Shown: piece by piece, positions 12,321 to 19,542 of the stretch
Position numbering within the stretch: the stretch's first letter is position 1
Layout of the letters: each line of letters starts with the position of its first letter
Assembly (NCBI GenBank): GCA_035695715.1
Contig: DASRRM010000437.1
Location: 1 to 22,131 of the forward strand
Length of the DNA stretch: 22,131 nucleotides
DNA from: RYN-428 sp035695715
GTDB taxonomy: Bacteria; Planctomycetota; Phycisphaerae; Tepidisphaerales; Tepidisphaeraceae
Direction: 5' to 3'
Made by a program: the position numbers and the translations under genes
Notes under the pieces: generated by a model
What the model was told of the DNA's origin: nothing
The model's database searches: none
The model's input: the letters and a program-made list of their open reading frames with translations, nothing else

Positions 12321-12445
12321 GCGATCGAATTCTCTGAACCATGCACAAGGCCGAGCAGACTCGCTGGTCGCTTAGACGACTGCGTGCGCCCCGACGGCCC
12401 GTACTTCCTTGCAGAAGATGTGCATACTTCAGAGAATTCAATCGC
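12321..12445 (-). repeat. Copy 2 (inverted) of the ~115-bp element
   Basis: The 18-base ends at 12321-12338 and 12428-12445 are inverted copies with one mismatch (GCGAT, then C or T, then GAATTCTCTGAA). The interior is the reverse complement of copy 1. The outer flanks differ between the copies (GGG versus GCGAT-GA). The 140 bases between the two copies (12181-12320) show no gene or repeat that I recognise. Confidence 0.82.
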
Positions 12446-12548
12446 TGCGCGTGCGCACGGCCCGCACCATACGCCTTCCGTCGGATAGTCTCAGTAGGAT
12501 GACGGCCCCATATGTTCGAAAAACCGGACAACTTCACGTGGCAGGTGA

Positions 12549-13385
12549 TCAGGTTCCCAGCACCTGCAGCAATTCCTTGATCTGCAACTTCTGCGGATCA
12601 TCAGGGTTCGACCGCAAGTATTTGTCAAGCCACACGGTTGCAGGCTGTGCCAGCCCGCAGCGCGCCAGCACCAGACCCAGATCACGCTGCAATCGGCTTT
12701 GCTCGGGCCAGAGCAGCATTTCCATTTCCAACACCGCTGCCACATCCGAATACCGCCCGGTCGAGCCGAAAACGTTCAAAAGATTCTGCAAAATGCGGGT
12801 CAGCCAATGACGATTTGACGCGGGACGGAGCAGGTCATCGTTCCATTCGACGTCGGCGCCAAACATCTCGCGAAGCCGGTCGCGGGCTTCGTCCGGCGTC
12901 AGCGCCCGGCCGCCGGCGAAGGCGTCGATCAGCATCGGCGCGCCGTCGATTTCAACCGCCACCATAAAATGGCCCGGCAGCCCAACGCCCCAGGCCCGCA
13001 AACCGAGCCGCTCCGCCACGAGCTTATATACCAGGCTCAGCGTGATCGGCAGGCCCTGGTGCGTTTCAACAACGGCAGGCAGATAACTGTTGGCGGGATT
13101 GTAATAATCTTCGGTATTGCCGCGGAATCCGGCCTCCTCAAACAAATATTCGTGCAAATGTGCGAGCAACGCCTGCGGCTGCCCGCCGCGAACCCGGCTG
13201 CGAATGGTGTCGGCGTATTCCTGGATTCGGGCGTCGACGATTGCCGGGTCGGCGTTCTCCAACTCGTGCATCGCGATGGCGACCGCGCCGTTCAGCAAGG
13301 CGTCGGGCGAATCGATCGCGGGGAGCTGGCTTGCCAGCAGCGAAAACGCGCGCGACGAGCTGCACAGGGGAAGCTGGGTGATCAT
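12549..13385 (-). CDS. SirB1-family transglutaminase-like protein with TPR-like C-terminus
   Basis: The product has 278 residues from the ATG at 13385, which is preceded by GGAG seven bases upstream; an earlier in-frame start lacks such a site. The core at about 112-165 reads YYNPANSYLPAVVETHQGLPITLSLVY followed by VAERLGLRAWGVGLPGHFMVAVE, the signature of the SirB1/Transglut_core2 family. This family has a transglutaminase-like fold and is usually not shown to be enzymatic. Residues from about 205 to the end are helical and resemble TPR repeats, as is usual in the family (WLTRILQNLLNVF, then helix pairs). The protein is probably cytoplasmic. The upstream gap faces the methyltransferase gene divergently. 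Confidence 0.85.
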   Translation of the reverse strand: MITQLPLCSSSRAFSLLASQLPAIDSPDALLNGAVAIAMHELENADPAIVDARIQEYADTIRSRVRGGQPQALLAHLHEYLFEEAGFRGNTEDYYNPANSYLPAVVETHQGLPITLSLVYKLVAERLGLRAWGVGLPGHFMVAVEIDGAPMLIDAFAGGRALTPDEARDRLREMFGADVEWNDDLLRPASNRHWLTRILQNLLNVFGSTGRYSDVAAVLEMEMLLWPEQSRLQRDLGLVLARCGLAQPATVWLDKYLRSNPDDPQKLQIKELLQVLGT

Positions 13386-13629
13386 GGCTGTTCTCCGTCG
13401 GGAAGAGGCTGGTACGATTATCGGTCTATCGGCCAACCTCCCTCTTTTTGTGTACTGAAGCACAACGCATGCCGGGAATACCCCGTTGCATCCGCCGGGA
13501 GGGAGGGTTCTAATTCCGGCCCGGCTTCATGCCGATCAATGGCTCGGCGATGCGCCCATCGCCTATCGCGGGCGATGTGTTCCGGGGGTGTGATCAGCGG
13601 CGATTTTTCGGCGCGTCAGGAAGGACCAG

Positions 13630-14421
13630 ATGACGATGGCAACTGCCCCGGCTCCGGGAAGTAAAAAGCTCGGCAAACAAGTCAAGCTCAAGCTGCGCAA
13701 CCTCTGCATGCGCTTCCCGAAAAACGTCGAATGCAATATCTGCCATTGGAGCGGCCGCCGCTTTGCCAGCGACGATTGGCACCCGTTTACCGTCTGCTGG
13801 AAGTGCCGATCGCTGCTGCGACATCGCCTGCTGACCGATGCCCTGCATCACATCGAAGGACTTTCGCTGAAGGACCTGGTGGTCGGCAAGCGCATTTTGC
13901 ATTTCGCGCCCGAGCGGCTCACCACGCCGCTCTTCAAGCCCAACGCCGCCAGCTACAAGACTGCCGACTTCATGCGCGATGATGTGGATGCGAAATACGA
14001 TCTGACCAACATGCCGGCCCAGGGAGATGGCTCGGTGGATCTATTGGTTTGCTGCGACGTGCTGGAACACGTGCCGGACCACATGCAGGGGATGCGCGAG
14101 ATTTTCCGCGTCCTCTCGCCCGGTGGCACCGCGATCCTGACCGTCCCGCAAAAAGACGGCCTGGAAAAAACCGAATCCGACCCAAGCCTTACCGATCCGA
14201 AAGAGCGCCTCCGCCGATTCGGCCAGGACGATCATCTCCGCATCTTCGGCAACGATGTAGTGAGCCTGCTGGAATCGGTCGGCTTCAAAGTGCGGGTGAT
14301 CGATGAAAAAAGTTTCTCGCCGGAGCTGGTGAAAAAGCATGTCCTGTTTCCGCCGGTATTGAGCAAGCATCCGCTGGCGACGAATTACCGGAAGGTGTTT
14401 TTCGCAAAGAAGCCCGGGTGA
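13630..14421 (+). CDS. SAM-dependent class I methyltransferase with N-terminal zinc ribbon
   Basis: The product has 263 residues, from an ATG preceded by AGGAAGGA. An N-terminal zinc ribbon (CNIC at 35-38, CWKC at 56-59, then RSLLRHRLL) is followed by a methyltransferase fold. Motif I is ILHFAPE (89-95), the usual form in this subfamily in place of GxGxG. The post-I acidic position is in TADF (111-114). CDVLEHVPD (142-150) and LSPGGTAILTVPQ form the central strands. The end carries the GF(K)V...VF(F)AKK pattern. The substrate cannot be told from sequence; relatives are often found near glycan or surface-polymer genes, which are not present here. It converges with the HEPN gene, 31 bases away. 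Confidence 0.88.
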   Translation: MTMATAPAPGSKKLGKQVKLKLRNLCMRFPKNVECNICHWSGRRFASDDWHPFTVCWKCRSLLRHRLLTDALHHIEGLSLKDLVVGKRILHFAPERLTTPLFKPNAASYKTADFMRDDVDAKYDLTNMPAQGDGSVDLLVCCDVLEHVPDHMQGMREIFRVLSPGGTAILTVPQKDGLEKTESDPSLTDPKERLRRFGQDDHLRIFGNDVVSLLESVGFKVRVIDEKSFSPELVKKHVLFPPVLSKHPLATNYRKVFFAKKPG

Positions 14422-14452
14422 AGTAACCCCATTGCTCGAGCATGCGGCGCCG

Positions 14453-14923
14453 TCACTTGCCTTTTCCTTTTCTCCGCGAAGGTTTTGGGGCAAGAGCCGG
14501 ATGTTCGGCGAGCAACCATGCCTGCACTCGATTTCGCAATTTCTCGGCAAGATTGCGGAGTTCGGAAATCTCGGTTTCGCTTGCAATCCCCGTCGATTCA
14601 TAAACCGCGCCGCCGCGTTTGGCCTTAAAGGATTGCAATTCGTCGACAGTGCCTTCGTCGCCGACTGTGAGTTTCAGAGATTCGATCGTATAATAGTGCG
14701 CGCCGCCACCCTTGGTTGACTCGAATCCGCTGGCGTAGAGAGCGACTGCAGCGCCCTGCAAGGCCGCGTTGTAAGGCGCAACAAAACGCCAATCCGGATC
14801 CATATCTTTATTTCCGCTGACTTTCAGATCGCGCTCGATGACGTCGAATAGTCGCTCGATTTCCTGTGGTGTTGCGTCGTGCGGCTTTACCCACCCGTTT
14901 TTCTGCCATTCTTTCAAGCTCAT
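14453..14923 (-). CDS. HEPN-domain protein, partner of the adjacent nucleotidyltransferase
   Basis: The product has 156 residues from the ATG at 14923, supported by GGAG six bases upstream. It matches the pattern of HEPN proteins encoded after HTH-nucleotidyltransferases: LKEWQKNGWVKPHDATPQEIERLFDVIERDL, then DPDWRFVAPYNAALQGAAVALYASGF, HYYTIESL and a final helical LRNRVQAWL. In place of the classical Rx4-6H motif it has KAKRGGAVYES, i.e. R-x4-Y, which is common in this branch. Proteins of this type are RNases or toxins in some MNT-HEPN toxin-antitoxin pairs; activity here is inference. Its start lies 116 bases inside the upstream gene. Confidence 0.8.
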   Translation of the reverse strand: MSLKEWQKNGWVKPHDATPQEIERLFDVIERDLKVSGNKDMDPDWRFVAPYNAALQGAAVALYASGFESTKGGGAHYYTIESLKLTVGDEGTVDELQSFKAKRGGAVYESTGIASETEISELRNLAEKLRNRVQAWLLAEHPALAPKPSRRKGKGK

Positions 14924-15509
14924 CGCGATCTCCAAGCAGCACGACATGAGGATTATTCAGAATTGACCGCGCAAGCGGATGCCCCTCGGCAATCCGCTTT
15001 TGCCACTCAGCCGGTTTATAAAGATTGATTCCCACATCGCGTCCGAGTTGCTTTGACGTCTGGCGAATCGCGCCTGCGAGCTCGCGGAAGCTCAGATCGT
15101 CGGAAATAACCAGAATGTCCACGTCGCTTTCGGAGTGGGCAAGGCCGCTGGCCATGGAGCCGAACAGGACCGCGAATTGAATTCGGGTTTGTAACGGCAG
15201 CAGAGCTTGGCGAACCACCGCCGGCGCACCGGAAGTCTTTCGGATTAAAGACCGCAGATCGGTGAAGAGGGGACTTGTCTGATTTGCTTGAAAGTAGACT
15301 TGCCGCCCGCTCTGTTCGCGAAGCAGTATCCCCGCGCCTGTCAGTGCCGCGAGCTCGCGTTGAACCGGCCCCAGGCCCGCAGCCGTAAGACGGGCAAGTT
15401 GGCGCATGTGAAATCGTTCGGCAGGTCGCTCCAGCAGCAAACCGAGCAGCGCCCGACGGGTGGAACCGAAGAGAACACTCCCAGCATCATTCTCTGCCAC
15501 TGTATCCAT
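14808..15509 (-). CDS. HTH-nucleotidyltransferase (MNT-type antitoxin-like) protein
   Basis: The product has 233 residues from the ATG at 15509. Residues 10-75 form a winged helix (RRALLGLLLERPAERFHMRQLARLTAAGLGPVQRELAALTGAG...), and residues 108-190 a minimal nucleotidyltransferase with FGSMASG (116-122) and the metal-binding DVD (129-131). In known MNT-HEPN pairs such enzymes AMPylate the HEPN partner. The HTH domain suggests the protein also represses its own promoter. The C-terminal ~38 residues (GKAARRNTTGNRATIRRHRARSESQRK) are basic and out of frame with the HEPN start they overlap, so they probably arose by loss of an earlier stop. An upstream TTG at 15548 would translate the operator palindrome and is less likely. 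Confidence 0.85.
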   Translation of the reverse strand: MDTVAENDAGSVLFGSTRRALLGLLLERPAERFHMRQLARLTAAGLGPVQRELAALTGAGILLREQSGRQVYFQANQTSPLFTDLRSLIRKTSGAPAVVRQALLPLQTRIQFAVLFGSMASGLAHSESDVDILVISDDLSFRELAGAIRQTSKQLGRDVGINLYKPAEWQKRIAEGHPLARSILNNPHVVLLGDRDELERMAEKRVGKAARRNTTGNRATIRRHRARSESQRK

Positions 15510-15519
15510 TAAGATGTCA

Positions 15520-15548
15520 ATTGTAACCTTTTTGGTTACAATAGGCAA
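15520..15548 (-). promoter_or_regulatory. Promoter with embedded operator palindrome for the HTH-nucleotidyltransferase/HEPN pair
   Basis: On the leftward strand there is a -35 box TTGCCT (15543-15548), a 17-base spacer and a -10 box TACAAT (15520-15525). The arms ATTGTAACC (15520-15528) and GGTTACAAT (15534-15542) form a perfect 9-bp inverted repeat around five T (or A) bases and cover most of the spacer and the whole -10 box. The ATG at 15509 follows the -10 box by only 10 bases, so the message would have almost no leader, and no ribosome-binding site is seen. A repressor bound here would block RNA polymerase. The HTH protein is the obvious candidate. Confidence 0.72.
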
Positions 15549-15554
15549 TCGCCG

Positions 15555-17024
15555 TTATTTCCCCTCCCCATTCTTCTTCGCCGGCTGGGTGGCCGGGGCG
15601 TTTTGGTCTTTGAGGGATTGAATGTAGCGCTGTATGCGCTCTCGTGTTGCCGGGTCGATGTTGCCGCCGCCTGCAGCCGCCGCGCCGCGGCGCAGGCCGC
15701 CTAATCCGCCAAGGGCTTCGACCACCTGCCGGTCCACCAGAATCTGGAAGAAGCACAGGGCCATTTCATCTTTGGTCTGCTCGCCCCAGCGCACTTCGCG
15801 GGGTGGCTTGCTGGGGTTTTTGATGTTTTCGGCGGAATTGTCGAAGCGGAAACGCATGTGAATCTTCGTGCCTGCGGGGATTTGCAACGGCGTTTGATAC
15901 TGATACTCGTCCTGCCAGTCCCAATCCCAATTCTTGATCCAGATGACCGGCATGTTCTTCCCATCCGGCAACGTCGCCGTCACTTCGATTTCCTTGCAGA
16001 GCAGATGCGCGTGCGGAAAAACCGCCTGCAGGGTCACATTGGACGGGACGGTGAAGCTGTCGCTCAGTTCGTAGTCCTTGTCGCCGGCGGGGATATCCAG
16101 GCTCGAGCGTTTCAGGCCGTGCATGATGCTGATGAACAATTTTTCCGGCGGCTTTTTGGCGAAATAGAGACCGACCGTCGCCTGCTCGGTTTCCACTTTT
16201 CCCGATGGATGGAAGTGGGTCTGGATGACCAGGTCTGACCCGGCCCGCGCCAAGCGGGCGACGCCGTCAGGCAGCCGCTGCGGGGTCACGCCCGGCGCCC
16301 AGCCTCCCAGCCCGCCCGATGGGATGAATCCCAGACCGCCGGGCCCTTTGCCAAAGCCCGGCTCGCCGTCAGCGCCATCCTGTTGTTTGGCCCGGCCGCT
16401 GGAGTCGAGGAACAGCAGGGCGTGATGGACGATCTTGCGGTTGTCGGGACGGAATTCCACCGCCTCCACATACTTGTCTTCCGTCAAATTCAGCGGCACC
16501 ACGAAACTGCGAAACACATCGTTCCCGTCGGCATGCACGGTAAAGGCCCTGGGCATTTTCACCACCAAATCCGGCTCGCCCAATGCCCATCCCTGGGCAA
16601 ATTTCGGCGCGGGAGGAAGATCGGCGGCATTGCCTTGGGGCCGGCCGGCCTTTATCCAGCGCTGGATGGTGTCGATCTGCGAATCGCTCAGCCGGCGCTC
16701 GCCGCGAAAGTTGCCGAAGCCATGCTCCGGCTTCCAGGGGGGCATCTGCCGGTTTTGAGTCAGGTCTGCGATTTCAGTCGAATGCTTTTTGGCATCGGCG
16801 TAGGTCAACAGCGAAAACGGTGCGACTTCGCCGGCGTGATGACATGTCGAGCAATTCTGGAACACGATCGGCGCGATGTCCTTGTCGAACGTCGGGGCGG
16901 CGATCGAAGTATCCGCCGGCACCGGCGGAAGGGCGGCGGCCTTTACCGGCCGCGCGAGACGGATGCCGGCGACGACGACGATTGTGCTTAATGCGAGTGT
17001 TGCTGTGATAAGACGCTTTGACAT
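15555..17024 (-). CDS. Cytochrome c / copper type II monooxygenase-like exported protein
   Basis: The product has 489 residues from the ATG at 17024, with GGAG five bases upstream (GGAGAAAGC). It has an N-terminal signal sequence. A cytochrome c domain follows, with the haem site CSTCH at 58-62 and a likely axial Met in RQMPPW (94). The remainder resembles peptidylglycine/dopamine monooxygenase (PHM) domains. Candidate copper ligands in the expected order are VHHAL (His 200, 201), THFH (270, 272), PHAHLL (338, 340) and DEMALCFF (Met 421). In the planctomycete family such proteins are often listed as ascorbate-dependent monooxygenases; the reaction and substrate are not known. The Gly-rich insert at 219-247 is unusual. 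Location should be periplasmic. The redoxin gene lies 108 bases upstream on the same strand. Confidence 0.88.
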   Translation of the reverse strand: MSKRLITATLALSTIVVVAGIRLARPVKAAALPPVPADTSIAAPTFDKDIAPIVFQNCSTCHHAGEVAPFSLLTYADAKKHSTEIADLTQNRQMPPWKPEHGFGNFRGERRLSDSQIDTIQRWIKAGRPQGNAADLPPAPKFAQGWALGEPDLVVKMPRAFTVHADGNDVFRSFVVPLNLTEDKYVEAVEFRPDNRKIVHHALLFLDSSGRAKQQDGADGEPGFGKGPGGLGFIPSGGLGGWAPGVTPQRLPDGVARLARAGSDLVIQTHFHPSGKVETEQATVGLYFAKKPPEKLFISIMHGLKRSSLDIPAGDKDYELSDSFTVPSNVTLQAVFPHAHLLCKEIEVTATLPDGKNMPVIWIKNWDWDWQDEYQYQTPLQIPAGTKIHMRFRFDNSAENIKNPSKPPREVRWGEQTKDEMALCFFQILVDRQVVEALGGLGGLRRGAAAAGGGNIDPATRERIQRYIQSLKDQNAPATQPAKKNGEGK

Positions 17025-17132
17025 GCTTTCTCCGAGGAAATCTTGAAATGAGGTAACTCTGTCGTGGACTGGTTCTGCTCTATCCCGGTGCCGTGAAATC
17101 ACATGGTCGCTGAAGTGACGATGCCCGGCGAT

Positions 17133-17714
17133 TTATCCCGAAATCGCGCATCCCACGGCTTGCGTATGCGGCTTGGCCACTGGCTTGCCCGCAAGAATTG
17201 CATCCAGCGCGTTACGCAAGTCGTGAGTCGTTGCTTCGTAGCGCTTTTTGCCCAGCGCCACGTACAGATCGTCGATCCGCCCGCTGTATTGCACTTTCCC
17301 ATCAGCGCCCAGCACGACAGCTTCAGGCGTCACCGTCGCGCCGACGCGCTTGACAATCTCGTGTTTGCGGTCGATCAGCACCGGGCAGGTAAAGCCGTAA
17401 TCAGCCGCGTGTTTCTTCGCGTCGGCGGCGGATAAATCCGGGTCGGAATGGACCAGGTAAAAGCTCACGCCTTTGGATTCGTAGTCCTTGCAGATGTGGT
17501 TGATTTCCGGGGCGTAGCCGTTGGAAATCGGGCAGTCGGTGGAGATAAAGATGATGACGACGGCCTTGGACGGGGAAACATCGAGCGGATGACGATCGAC
17601 GCCGGTAATGTCGGCCACCACCGGTGAAGCCGGCTGCGTTGCCGGCGCGGCAACGCTGGCACTGGCCGTGACCAGCATCATTGCTACCAGGAAAATCAGC
17701 CTTCTCATCTGCAT
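17133..17714 (-). CDS. Exported redoxin (thioredoxin-fold) protein with a single active-site cysteine
   Basis: The product has 193 residues. ATG 17714 has AGGTGG four bases upstream; ATG 17708 is also possible. Residues 1-22 are a signal peptide. The thioredoxin fold includes VVIIFISTDCPISNGYAPEINHI (about 52-74). In place of the CxxC motif it has C-P-I-S, with Cys 61 alone, as in the 'TDCPISNRYAPEI' redoxins of planctomycetes and Bacteroidetes. Later elements are HSDPDLS, ADYGFTCPVLIDRKHEIVKRVGATVTPEAVVLGADGKVQYSGRIDD (cis-Pro at TPEAVV). Such redoxin domains are often found fused to or beside cytochrome c/copper monooxygenase proteins; here they are two genes, the redoxin first. It probably acts in the periplasm on thiols or copper delivery (inference). 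Confidence 0.88.
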   Translation of the reverse strand: MQMRRLIFLVAMMLVTASASVAAPATQPASPVVADITGVDRHPLDVSPSKAVVIIFISTDCPISNGYAPEINHICKDYESKGVSFYLVHSDPDLSAADAKKHAADYGFTCPVLIDRKHEIVKRVGATVTPEAVVLGADGKVQYSGRIDDLYVALGKKRYEATTHDLRNALDAILAGKPVAKPHTQAVGCAISG

Positions 17715-17858
17715 CCAACCACCTGTAAAGAAGGAACCCAAGATTTAACGTGCATCGATTTCCAATATTGTACGCGATGCAGCGGAAAAAGGTTGCAGGG
17801 GAAAGTCCATCGCCCGCAATCCTCATCCTCAGACTACAACCAGTCCGATAAACAAACC

Positions 17859-18191
17859 ATGCCGTTCGACGCAATTGTTACACATCCCGGCCGACTTGAA
17901 ATCCTCATCGCCCTGGCGCGCTGTGGCCGGGACGAGTTCGTCGCACTGCGCAGCACGACTCGGCTTACCGATGGCAACCTCGCCTCCCACGCCCGGCGGC
18001 TGGCCACGGCGGGACTTATACAAATTGATAAGCAATTTCGAGCCGGAAAACCGGTTACCAGCTTCACCCTCACCCGCGCCGGCCGGCTTGCGCTGGAATC
18101 GCACGTGCAAAAACTTAACGCCGCCATCGCCACGCCAATGCCGCAAGCGGTTGCGGAAGATAATTCTGCGGCCGAAGAATGGATTGACTGA
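17859..18191 (+). CDS. Winged-helix transcriptional regulator (MarR-like, HTH_34 type)
   Basis: The product has 110 residues from ATG 17859; the frame is open further upstream but without a family match. FDAIVTHPGRLEILIALARC is the usual start of the family. DGNLASHARRLATAGLIQIDKQ (about 38-59) is the recognition helix and its follow-up, and KPVTSFTLTRAGRLALESHV is the wing and C-terminal helix. No sensor domain is fused. It is divergent from the redoxin gene with a 144-bp spacer, so it may control the redoxin/cytochrome pair, its own operon, or both. The next gene, an HprK-like protein, starts 115 bases downstream on the same strand. No strong ribosome-binding site is visible. Confidence 0.82.
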   Translation: MPFDAIVTHPGRLEILIALARCGRDEFVALRSTTRLTDGNLASHARRLATAGLIQIDKQFRAGKPVTSFTLTRAGRLALESHVQKLNAAIATPMPQAVAEDNSAAEEWID

Positions 18192-18306
18192 CCGTATTGT
18201 CGAAGCTGCGTATGAAATACCGCTAACCCTTTATTCCGCCAGACACTTCTTCAGCACCCTCCCTCTCCCGCCCGATAGATTCGTTGGCGAGAGACGAGGA
18301 GTTTAC

Positions 18307-19287
18307 ATGATCAGTGGCGATAGCCGGCGGAAATTGGCTGTCCACGGTCCGGTTGTGCAGTTGGATTGCACTGTGCCGGCCCTGGACGAATCGATCGATG
18401 CCTTGCTTTCAAAATTCGCCGTCCCCAGTTGGCCGGACCACTTCCTTCCCACCGCCGGCATCATTCATTCCTACGACGAATCCGAAGTCGTCAACCGCCT
18501 GCCCGAAACCGCCCGCCATCTCACCCGCACCACCGACATGATGGACCTATACGAAGACGGCGAGCGCTATTGGGTCGTCGATGACCGCTGGGGGATGGCG
18601 GAAATGGATTTTGCCCAGAGCCAATGGCGAAGCTGGATCGTTCCCGAACCAAAAGTCGATATTTTCCGCGTGGCCGAGCTGGCCGTCATCTGGCCGATGG
18701 CGCAGCTTCTGCGGCCGCGCGGCGTGAGTTTGCTGCCGGCCATCTCCGCGGTGCGCGATGGGTTTGCCGTTTTGATTATCTGCCCGTTCGGCGTTGAGCC
18801 GGAACTGACGGCACTCATCAGCAACGGCTACAAAATCATCGGCCAGCGCTGGACCGCCGTCCGCGAGGAAGACGGCCGATTGGCGCTTCTGCACATTCCC
18901 GGCCGCGTCGAGCGCGCCACCACGCCGAGATTGCGCTTCGGGTCGCAGGACCAGGAAGGCTGGCTCGATTTATCGAGGCAGCATCCGGCATCGTGGCAGA
19001 ACCACGCTTTTTGCGACGCGGTGTTGGTTGTCGAGCCCGGCCGCCGCGCCAAGGCTCACCTTCGTCCGACCGATTCGGCCGATGCGCTGGAGCTTCTCAC
19101 CCGCGAATGGCCGATCGCGGAATTGGATCGCGCCCGCCGCGGCAGCCATGTACTGGGCAACCTGGCCGAGAGCTGCCCGTGCTTTGAAGTGCAGCTATCG
19201 CGAAACACCAAGGATTTGCTGTCGCTGCTGAACGCCGTTCGCTATGCCGAGCCGGCTGGGACAGGGCATTCAGCGATGGCCGCGTAG
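18307..19287 (+). CDS. HprK-like protein lacking a P-loop (probable pseudokinase)
   Basis: The product has 326 residues from ATG 18307, with GAGGAG five bases upstream. The frame is open back to 17875, but that part overlaps the regulator gene in another frame and is not coding. The pattern follows HPr-kinase-like proteins: a beta-rich N-terminal half (ERYWVVDDRWGMAEMDFAQSQWRSWI), then DIFRVAELAVIWPMAQLLRPRGVSLLPAISAVRDGFAVLIICPFGVEPELTALISNGYKIIG...HIPGRVE. The segment ICPFGVEPELT (158-168) stands where the family has GPSGSGKST, so the GK[ST] of the Walker A motif is missing, and the DD after 'NGYK' is replaced by GQR. Family assignment is moderate; loss of ATP binding is inference. Confidence 0.6.
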   Translation: MISGDSRRKLAVHGPVVQLDCTVPALDESIDALLSKFAVPSWPDHFLPTAGIIHSYDESEVVNRLPETARHLTRTTDMMDLYEDGERYWVVDDRWGMAEMDFAQSQWRSWIVPEPKVDIFRVAELAVIWPMAQLLRPRGVSLLPAISAVRDGFAVLIICPFGVEPELTALISNGYKIIGQRWTAVREEDGRLALLHIPGRVERATTPRLRFGSQDQEGWLDLSRQHPASWQNHAFCDAVLVVEPGRRAKAHLRPTDSADALELLTREWPIAELDRARRGSHVLGNLAESCPCFEVQLSRNTKDLLSLLNAVRYAEPAGTGHSAMAA

Positions 19288-19542
19288 TTCACACGCGCAT
19301 CTTTCGCGTCTTTACAGACATCGCCCCGCGCATTGGGACTGCGCCGCTTTCTCTGGGAAACGAAGTGCGGCGCTTCGTCCGCATTTTTCTGTCAGCGGTC
19401 CCATCGCAGGTGAACAGCGCATCGAGCGCCAAGAGCCATCGCCAAAAATGCGATACGCGATCTTTAAATGAAGGTCCCTTCATCGGAAGTCCTCACGCCA
19501 AATGCAGGAAAAGCGCCGCCGGCGCACCATGATTCGAGGCAG
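19288..19542. other. Convergent intergenic spacer with no gene seen
   Basis: This 255-base gap lies between the convergent HprK-like and DUF4173 genes. GCGCCGC pairs with GCGGCGC about 20 bases away (near 19348-19374), which could be a weak stem, but no T tract follows on either strand. No ORF with a family pattern was found. I see no repeat shared with the other spacers. Confidence 0.4.

Noticed and set aside
12000..12488. Short open frames through the inverted 115-bp copies, with similar translations (FSEPCTRPSRLA...LAEDVHTSEN)
   Set aside because: The similarity of the two translations is explained by the repeat. About eight nucleotide changes give three amino-acid changes in 36, which does not clearly show selection, and there is no start or ribosome-binding site in common.
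11904..12548. CRISPR array
   Set aside because: Repeats are few, inverted rather than direct, and not regularly spaced.
15510..15548. TTG start for the nucleotidyltransferase at 15548
   Set aside because: Translation would run through the promoter's -10 box and the operator palindrome; ATG 15509 starts the family-like sequence.
17875..18306. Extension of the HprK-like gene upstream to 17875
   Set aside because: It overlaps the winged-helix gene in another frame. The sequence there is Pro/Arg-rich shadow, and a good ribosome-binding site precedes ATG 18307.
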